DNA from: Anaerolineales bacterium
GTDB lineage: Bacteria; Chloroflexota; Anaerolineae; Anaerolineales; E44-bin32
Reading direction: 5' to 3'
DNA: 10,793 nt
Assembly: GCA_030668545.1 (NCBI GenBank)
Contig: DAOUTT010000039.1
Coordinates: 1 to 10,793, forward strand
How positions within the stretch are numbered: the stretch's first letter is position 1; each line of letters starts with the position of its first letter. This document shows positions 5,825 through 10,793 of the stretch, piece after piece. The position numbers and the translations under genes were made by a program. The notes under the pieces were generated by a model. It was given only the letters and a program-made list of their open reading frames with translations. It made no database searches and had not been told where the DNA came from.

Positions 5825-6939
5825 TCGGTCAGCCCTCCAAAAATATTCTTCAAGGTGTCAAAGAAACCGTGCTCCCGCGGTCGGACCTCGGTTCCAAGGG
5901 AACCGGCTAGGCGTTCCATGATTTCGCGCTGTTCTGAATCTAACGTGCGGGGAATCTCAACCGAGAGAATCACCAGTTGATCGCCTCTGCTGTTCCGATT
6001 CAACCGCGGGATGCCTTTTCCACGCATTCGCAGAATCTTCCCAGGTTGTGTGCCGGAAGGAATAGTCAGTGTTTCGTCGCCTTCGAGCGTCGGCACAGAA
6101 ATGTCAGCGCCCAAAGTTGCCTGAGCGATGTTAATGGCTAGCTCAAGAAGGATGTCATCGTTCCGTCTCCGGAAAAAGCGGTGGGGCTTGGCGTGGATCA
6201 CGACGTACACATTCCCAGGAGGTCCCCCATTCACCCCGGGCTCGCCCTCACCCGCCAGGCGGATTTGGGTGCCATCGTCTACACCGCCGGGCACTGCAAT
6301 AACCCTCATGACTTGCTTGCGCTCCAAGCCGCGCCCAGAGCAGTTCTTACAGGGAGTGGCGATATTTTGGCCTCTCCCGCCGCAGTTCTGGCAGGGGGCG
6401 ACACTAACCATCGAGCCTAAAAAAGTCTGTCGCATCTGACGTACTTCACCCGTGCCGTTACATGTCGTGCAGCGGATGGGCGAAGTGCCGGGTTCTGCGC
6501 CCGATCCCTGACAAATCGAGCATACTTCTTGTCGGGAAAATGAAATTTCCTTTTCGATGCCGAAAACGGCTTCCTCGAAGCTTAGCGTGAGATCGTAGCG
6601 CAGATCGGCCCCACGCCTGGGTGCATTTCGTCTCTGACGGCCTCCCATGCCGAAGCCAAAAAGCCCTTCAAAGATATCGCTGAAACCACCGAAGTCGAAA
6701 TCAACGTTCATCCCCTTGAGCCCCTCATGACCAAAACGGTCATAGGCGGCTTTTCGTTCGGCGTCAGAAAGGACGCCATAGGCTTCGTTGATTTCTTTAA
6801 AGCGTTCTTCGGTGTCGCTTTCCTTAGCTACATCGGGGTGATATTGTTTCGCGAGAGCACGGAACGCATTCCGAATTTCATCCGGTGATGCGGTTCGGGA
6901 TACCCCTAGAACTTCGTAATAATCTCGTTTGCCAGTCAT
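5821..6939 (-). CDS. dnaJ: molecular chaperone DnaJ (Hsp40, type I)
   Basis: A 372-residue co-chaperone that delivers clients to DnaK and stimulates its ATPase. The J domain (about residues 5-70) has the essential HPD at 34-36. A Gly/Phe-rich linker (about 75-105) follows. The zinc-binding domain has four CxxCxGxG motifs: CSICQGSG (140), CTTCNGTG (157), CQNCGGRG (183) and CKNCSGRG (197), all intact. The C-terminal peptide-binding domains run to about 335. The ATG at 6939 is chosen because KRDYYEVLGV follows directly as in the family; a longer frame from TTG at 6966 would begin inside a strong hairpin and adds nine non-conserved residues. No clear Shine-Dalgarno site precedes the ATG. The gene lies 57 nt after dnaK and overlaps prmA by 4 nt. 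Confidence 0.96.
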   Translation of the reverse strand: MTGKRDYYEVLGVSRTASPDEIRNAFRALAKQYHPDVAKESDTEERFKEINEAYGVLSDAERKAAYDRFGHEGLKGMNVDFDFGGFSDIFEGLFGFGMGGRQRRNAPRRGADLRYDLTLSFEEAVFGIEKEISFSRQEVCSICQGSGAEPGTSPIRCTTCNGTGEVRQMRQTFLGSMVSVAPCQNCGGRGQNIATPCKNCSGRGLERKQVMRVIAVPGGVDDGTQIRLAGEGEPGVNGGPPGNVYVVIHAKPHRFFRRRNDDILLELAINIAQATLGADISVPTLEGDETLTIPSGTQPGKILRMRGKGIPRLNRNSRGDQLVILSVEIPRTLDSEQREIMERLAGSLGTEVRPREHGFFDTLKNIFGGLTD

Positions 6940-6953
6940 AGATATTAGATAAG

Positions 6954-6977
6954 GAAAGGCGCCCAAAGGCGCCTTTC
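6954..6977 (-). terminator. dnaK-dnaJ intergenic hairpin, candidate attenuator or processing site
   Basis: On the minus strand GAAAGGCGCC pairs with GGCGCCTTTC, a perfect 10-bp stem with a 4-nt loop (6964-6967). It starts 19 nt after the dnaK stop and ends 14 nt before the dnaJ ATG. The following CTTATC is only partly T-rich, so this may be a leaky terminator or an mRNA-stabilising or processing hairpin that sets dnaK to dnaJ output. It also occupies the space where a dnaJ ribosome site would be expected. Confidence 0.6.
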
Positions 6978-6996
6978 TGCATAGGGAAGTACCCGT

Positions 6997-8895
6997 TTAG
7001 GCATCTTCAAATTCACCGTCTACGACATCATCCTGATCCGAGGTTTCATTACCCTCAGGATCAGGAGCGTTGCCTCCAACCTGTGCATCCTGTTGGGCGT
7101 TCATATCGACACCTGCAGCTTCGATCATCTGGCGGAGATCGTTTGTCTTCTGCTCCACTTCATCGTAACGATCGGCGTTGATGTCAGCCCGCAGCCCATC
7201 TATCTTTGCTTGCAGATCGGCCTTCATTGATTCTGAGAGCTTGTCGCCACTGTCGTATATGACCTTTTCAGCGGTGTAGATTGTCTGGTCAGCCATATTC
7301 CGGGTCTCGGCGGCTCCGCGGCGCTCAAGATCTTGTTCGGCATGTGTTTTCGCATCATCGCGCATCTGCGTTACTTCATCTTCAGAAAGACCGGAGGAGG
7401 CATGGATCGTAATCTGTTGGCTTTTTCCAGTCGCCTTATCCGTGGCGCTGACTTTTAGAATGCCGTCGGCGTCGATGTCGAATGTAACCTCGATCTGAGG
7501 TAGTCCGCGCGGCGCCGGCGGTATGCCCTGCAAGGTGAAACGATCGAGTGACTTGTTGTCGGCGGCCATGGGTCGCTCTCCCTGCAATGCGTGGATTTCG
7601 ACCTCCGACTGGTTGTCAGAGGCCGTGGAGAAGACTTGACTCTTGCGGGTTGGTATAGTCGTGTTGCGATCGATGAGAGATGTAGCAACCCCTCCAAGTG
7701 TTTCGATGGAGAGGGTGAGAGGGGTGACGTCAAGCAGGAGGATATCCTTCACCTCGCCGCCAAGGACGCCGGCCTGGATCGCTGCTCCAACTGCTACCAC
7801 CTCATCAGGGTTTACGCCTTTATGGGGTTCACGGTCGAAGATCTTGTGTACTGCCTCTTGAACTGCTGGCATGCGCGTCATCCCACCAACGAGGATAACC
7901 TCGTCAATATCCTCTGCGGTGAGATCTGCATCCTGAAGCGCCTGCTTACAGGGCCCGATCGAACGTTCGATAAGGTCATCGGTGATCTGCTCAAGCTTCG
8001 CTCGAGTAAGCGTGACGTTCAGATGCTTGGGACCTGATGCATCTGCAGTGATAAAGGGGAGATTGATGTCGGTCTGAGTCACGGTCGAGAGCTCGATCTT
8101 TGCTTTCTCAGAGGCCTCTTTCAGGCGCTGGAGTGCCTGGCGGTCGCTGCGCAGGTCGATGCCCTGGTCACGCTGAAATTCATCGGCAATGTAATCGATA
8201 ATGCGCTGATCGAAGTCGTCGCCTCCGAGGAAGGTGTCACCGTTGGTGGACTTCACTTCGAAGACGCCGTCGCCGACATCCAGGATGGAGATGTCGAAGG
8301 TGCCTCCACCCAGATCGTAAACGGCGATGGTTTGATCCACTTTCTTGTCGAGACCGTAGGCTAGTGCGGAGGCTGTCGGTTCATTGATGATGCGCAGAAC
8401 GTCAAGCCCTGCAATCTTCCCTGCGTCCTTCGTAGCGTTGCGTTGCGCGTCGTTGAAATATGCGGGGACGGTGATGACGGCCTGAGTTATGCTCTCCCCT
8501 GTGAATGCTTCTGCGTCGGCTTTAATCTTGGCAAGGATCATGGCTGAGATTTCGGGGGGGGAGTATTCCTTTCCCCCAATCATGACGCGCACATCACCGT
8601 TGGGTGCTTCAGAAACTTGGTAAGGAATGAATTGCAGACCGTGCTGGACTTCTGCATCGGAGTACTTGCGCCCCATGAAGCGCTTGATTGAAAAGATCGT
8701 ATTTTCCGGATTTACAATTGCTTGGCGCCGGGCTACCTGGCCGACCATGCGTTCTCCGGTAGTCGGATTCTGAGAAACAACCGATGGGATAAGCCGGCTT
8801 CCCTCGGAGGAGGGGATGACCTCAGGGTCTCCTCCCTCAATGATTGCAACGACAGAGTTGGTTGTTCCTAGGTCAATTCCAATTATCCTTCCCAT
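6997..8895 (-). CDS. dnaK: molecular chaperone DnaK (Hsp70)
   Basis: A 632-residue ATP-dependent chaperone. The nucleotide-binding domain (about residues 1-380) shows GIDLGTTNS (6-14), VPAYFNDAQRNATKDAG (143-159), DLGGGTFD (194-201) and ILVGGMTRMP (334-343). The interdomain linker is LLLDVTPL (386-393). The beta substrate-binding domain follows, then the helical lid (from about 504), and an acidic tail ending DVVDGEFEDA. The start at 8895 is preferred over the ATG at 8904: AGGAG (8909-8905) is 9 nt before the former but directly abuts the latter, and MGRIIGIDLG fits the family. The AGGAG overlaps the grpE stop, so the two genes are tightly linked. A run of eight C at codons 112-114 (YSPP) is a possible slippage site, but the frame is intact. 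Confidence 0.97.
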   Translation of the reverse strand: MGRIIGIDLGTTNSVVAIIEGGDPEVIPSSEGSRLIPSVVSQNPTTGERMVGQVARRQAIVNPENTIFSIKRFMGRKYSDAEVQHGLQFIPYQVSEAPNGDVRVMIGGKEYSPPEISAMILAKIKADAEAFTGESITQAVITVPAYFNDAQRNATKDAGKIAGLDVLRIINEPTASALAYGLDKKVDQTIAVYDLGGGTFDISILDVGDGVFEVKSTNGDTFLGGDDFDQRIIDYIADEFQRDQGIDLRSDRQALQRLKEASEKAKIELSTVTQTDINLPFITADASGPKHLNVTLTRAKLEQITDDLIERSIGPCKQALQDADLTAEDIDEVILVGGMTRMPAVQEAVHKIFDREPHKGVNPDEVVAVGAAIQAGVLGGEVKDILLLDVTPLTLSIETLGGVATSLIDRNTTIPTRKSQVFSTASDNQSEVEIHALQGERPMAADNKSLDRFTLQGIPPAPRGLPQIEVTFDIDADGILKVSATDKATGKSQQITIHASSGLSEDEVTQMRDDAKTHAEQDLERRGAAETRNMADQTIYTAEKVIYDSGDKLSESMKADLQAKIDGLRADINADRYDEVEQKTNDLRQMIEAAGVDMNAQQDAQVGGNAPDPEGNETSDQDDVVDGEFEDA

Positions 8896-8907
8896 TGCGG
8901 ACATCTC

Positions 8908-9537
8908 CTATTTGGCGACTCGTACCATCGCGGGGCGAAGCACACGCTCGCCCATCTTGTATCCTGGTTGTGTAGTATCGATGATCAACCCTTCTTCGTG
9001 ATCGTCGCTTTCCTCAAACGAAACTGCCTCGTGGAAGTTCGGATCAAAACGCTCGCCTTCAGCATCGATGAGTTCGACGCCTTCCGCATCAAATAATGCT
9101 TGAAGTTTCTGGTGGATTAACTCAATCCCTAATGTCCATTCTTGGAAATCATCCGTTTCAGGAGTTCTCGATAGCGCACGTTCGATATCATCGTTCACTC
9201 CGAGGAAATGGGTGATAATTTCTCCGGCGATCCGCTCTCTGGCATGTTCGCTCTCGAGCTGGGTGCGTTTCTTGAAGTTGGCAAATTCCGCGCGGGCTCG
9301 CTGCCATCCATCCAGATATTCCTCGGCTTCGGTTTGAAGGCGTTTAACCTGTTCTTCTAAGGATTCTTCCTCTGAAGTTCCAGAACTATCATTAGAGTCC
9401 TCTATCTCACGCACATCTGCATCGATGACCTCATCCGACTGCAGCTTATCGTTGAGTTCAGAGTTCTCAATTTCTTCAGCGGCTTGCTCTTCGTTGGTTG
9501 TTTCGTTATCTTTCATGCTCTTAGGTTTTCTCCTCAT
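8908..9537 (-). CDS. grpE: nucleotide exchange factor GrpE
   Basis: About 209 residues from the ATG at 9537. GrpE releases ADP from DnaK and acts as a dimer. A long acidic, disordered N-terminal stretch (about 60 residues) precedes a coiled-coil helix with EEQVKRLQTEAEEYLDGWQR and the family motif RARAEFANFKKRT. The C-terminal beta domain ends PGYKMGERVLRPAMVRVAK, a typical GrpE signature. The start is uncertain: the ATG at 9537 has AAGG 7 nt upstream, while the ATG at 9516 (MKDNETT) has a stronger AGGAG about 13 nt upstream. A longer frame from TTG at 9552 has no ribosome site. The gene lies 45 nt after hrcA and 12 nt before dnaK. Confidence 0.95.
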   Translation of the reverse strand: MRRKPKSMKDNETTNEEQAAEEIENSELNDKLQSDEVIDADVREIEDSNDSSGTSEEESLEEQVKRLQTEAEEYLDGWQRARAEFANFKKRTQLESEHARERIAGEIITHFLGVNDDIERALSRTPETDDFQEWTLGIELIHQKLQALFDAEGVELIDAEGERFDPNFHEAVSFEESDDHEEGLIIDTTQPGYKMGERVLRPAMVRVAK

Positions 9538-9582
9538 TGAATAACCTTGCAATAGGTCTAGACAGAAAGACGGACAGGAATT

Positions 9583-10626
9583 CTACTCTGCGAAGGTCTC
9601 AATCACCAACTCGCTCAATAATCCGGCGACATAACGAACTGTTGAGATCGTTCGACCATAAGCCATCCGCGTAGGTCCTAAAACGCCGAGAGCGCCGATG
9701 GCGATGCCGGGCGCGCCGTAGCGCGTCAGTACCATTGAACACTCTCTCAACTCCTCCCATCCACCTTCGCCGCCGATCATAACTTGCACGCCGTTGATAT
9801 TGGGGCTGAGTGCATATGCGAGGACCTCGTCTAAAAAGCCGCGTTCTTCGAGCAGACGCAACGCGGGTCGGGCTGCTTCGGAACCAGCGAACTCCGGTTG
9901 CGCGAGGACGTTGGTGAGACCATCACGATAGATCTCCCCGGTCCAAACTTCATCGGCGCGGGCCATCATTTCTGCGACCAAGCGAGAGATATCCTGCAGA
10001 AGGTCGGATTTTTGTTCCGACTGCAGCTGAATATCTTGAGCGTCCATGCCGGCGCACAGCGTGGTGATCTCAGCGGCCGTCGTGGCGAGTTTGGTTTGAT
10101 CCCAAATATCAGATAATGTGAGCATCTGCTGGCGCACTTCGCCCCCTTGCAAGACAAGCACCAGAAGCACCTGGTGATCTTTGATGGAGATCAACTCGAG
10201 GTGTTTGAATAAAGCTCGTTCGGGTCGGGGTGTAGTAACGAGCGATGCGACGCTAGAATGTTGAGCCAGGATGGAGGCCGAAAGACGTAACCACTCATCC
10301 ATATCAATCGGTGCCTGGTGGAATTGATGGCTGATCAAGCGTTTATCGGCCATTGGGAGCTCGGTATCACCGAGCAATCGACGGACGAAGTAACGATAGC
10401 CGATTTCCGTCGGGATCCGGCCAGCAGAAGTGTAGGGCTGACGGAGATAGCCTGAGTCGGTCAGCGCGGCCATCTCGTTTCGAACGGTCGCCGAACTAAC
10501 ACTCAGGCTGTAGCGGTCAATAAGGCGCTTAGAACCAACCGGCCGGGTGGTTTCGGTGTATTCTCGCACGATAAGCGCGAGAATAGTCTTTTGGCGATCC
10601 GTGATTGGTGCCACTGTTTTCCTCAT
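9583..10626 (-). CDS. hrcA: heat-inducible transcription repressor HrcA
   Basis: A 347-residue repressor that binds CIRCE operators; in known systems its folding depends on GroEL, linking repression to chaperone supply. The N-terminal winged helix (about residues 8-75) contains PVGSKRL, SSATVRNEMAALTDSGYL and YTSAGRIPTEIGYRYFV, all family signatures. The central GAF-like part and the C-terminal segment (GVLGPTRMAYGRTISTVRYV) are complete. The ATG at 10626 lies only 4 nt from the CIRCE element and has no Shine-Dalgarno site of its own. A GTG at 10614 has AGG 6 nt upstream and would shorten the protein by four residues without touching the domain. It is the first gene of the operon and is expected to repress itself. 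Confidence 0.96.
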   Translation of the reverse strand: MRKTVAPITDRQKTILALIVREYTETTRPVGSKRLIDRYSLSVSSATVRNEMAALTDSGYLRQPYTSAGRIPTEIGYRYFVRRLLGDTELPMADKRLISHQFHQAPIDMDEWLRLSASILAQHSSVASLVTTPRPERALFKHLELISIKDHQVLLVLVLQGGEVRQQMLTLSDIWDQTKLATTAAEITTLCAGMDAQDIQLQSEQKSDLLQDISRLVAEMMARADEVWTGEIYRDGLTNVLAQPEFAGSEAARPALRLLEERGFLDEVLAYALSPNINGVQVMIGGEGGWEELRECSMVLTRYGAPGIAIGALGVLGPTRMAYGRTISTVRYVAGLLSELVIETFAE

Positions 10627-10630
10627 AATG

Positions 10631-10657
10631 TTAGCACTCTCGGCTCGAGAGTGCTAA
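10631..10657 (-). promoter_or_regulatory. CIRCE operator (HrcA binding site)
   Basis: TTAGCACTC, 9 nt, then GAGTGCTAA is an exact match to the CIRCE consensus on both arms. It lies downstream of the predicted promoter and 4 nt before the hrcA ATG, so HrcA bound here would block transcription of the whole operon. As RNA it can also form a hairpin over the hrcA start. Confidence 0.97.
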
Positions 10658-10671
10658 ATAGGAATTTTTTG

Positions 10672-10701
10672 ATGATACCATAGCCGCAACCAGACCGTCA
10701 A
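10672..10701 (-). promoter_or_regulatory. sigma-70 promoter of the hrcA-grpE-dnaK-dnaJ-prmA operon
   Basis: On the minus strand TTGACG (10701-10696), an 18-nt spacer and TATCAT (10677-10672) match the consensus at 5 of 6 positions in each box. TGG just before TATCAT gives an extended -10. The start point would fall near 10665, just upstream of CIRCE, as in other HrcA-controlled operons. No heat-shock sigma-32 type promoter is seen. Confidence 0.82.
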
Positions 10702-10793
10702 GAAAACAGAGGTAGCACAGAAGTGCTTTTTTTCGAACCTGCATAGGGAATCGTCGCCAGGAGAGCGTTTCTTTTCCAGTTTACGTACAGCAG

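Noticed and set aside
7591..8037. 148-codon plus-strand frame inside dnaK
   Set aside because: Antisense shadow of the dnaK substrate-binding domain coding region; no family resemblance.
10714..10733. Short hairpin AGCAC-AGAA-GTGCT followed by seven T on the plus strand
   Set aside because: The stem is only 5 bp, and no plus-strand gene ends here; on the strand of hrcA it has no T run. Probably chance, though it could stop antisense transcripts.
1..10793. Possible mobile element, CRISPR array, defence or biosynthetic system
   Set aside because: No transposase, integrase, array repeats, toxin-antitoxin pair or unusual enzyme cluster is present on either strand; nearly all genes are housekeeping.

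Overview
The window is ordinary chromosomal housekeeping DNA from a bacterium. It holds two blocks of genes that converge near position 4,900. A class I heat-shock operon under a perfect CIRCE operator and the order hrcA-grpE-dnaK-dnaJ-prmA point to a Gram-positive-like or Chloroflexota-type bacterium. Together with paired AI-2E/PerM transporters and an S1-bS21-IF-1 cluster, I favour Chloroflexota (perhaps Anaerolineae). That placement is an inference from style and layout, not a proven match. There are no mobile elements, phage genes, CRISPR arrays, rRNA or tRNA genes.

Plus-strand half (1-4849). Two paralogous AI-2E-family membrane proteins come first: one cut by the window edge, and one complete that overlaps it by 4 nt. 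A terminator-like hairpin follows, then a small acidic protein of unknown function (58 aa, with an open frame continuing past its amber stop) and a COG2236-like phosphoribosyltransferase. A 338-nt gap carries a perfect-consensus sigma-70 promoter and a leader of about 160 nt. That leader precedes three translation genes: a four-domain S1 RNA-binding protein, ribosomal protein bS21 (rpsU) and initiation factor IF-1 (infA). All three products act on the 30S subunit during initiation. The S1 gene has a poor Shine-Dalgarno site, whereas rpsU has a 9-nt perfect one.

Minus-strand half (4916-10626). The operon hrcA-grpE-dnaK-dnaJ-prmA is driven by a strong extended -10 promoter, with CIRCE lying between the promoter and hrcA. 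HrcA represses at CIRCE. GrpE, DnaK and DnaJ form the Hsp70 machine. PrmA methylates ribosomal protein L11. A 10-bp hairpin sits between dnaK and dnaJ, and dnaJ and prmA overlap by 4 nt with a TTG start for prmA. A 9-bp palindrome at the 3' ends of infA and prmA may serve as a shared terminator.

Nothing here is convincingly a new system. The points most worth a second look are the S1 leader with its promoter-linked repeats, the amber-interrupted small ORF, the stand-alone infA, and the dnaK-dnaJ hairpin with no visible ribosome binding site for dnaJ.
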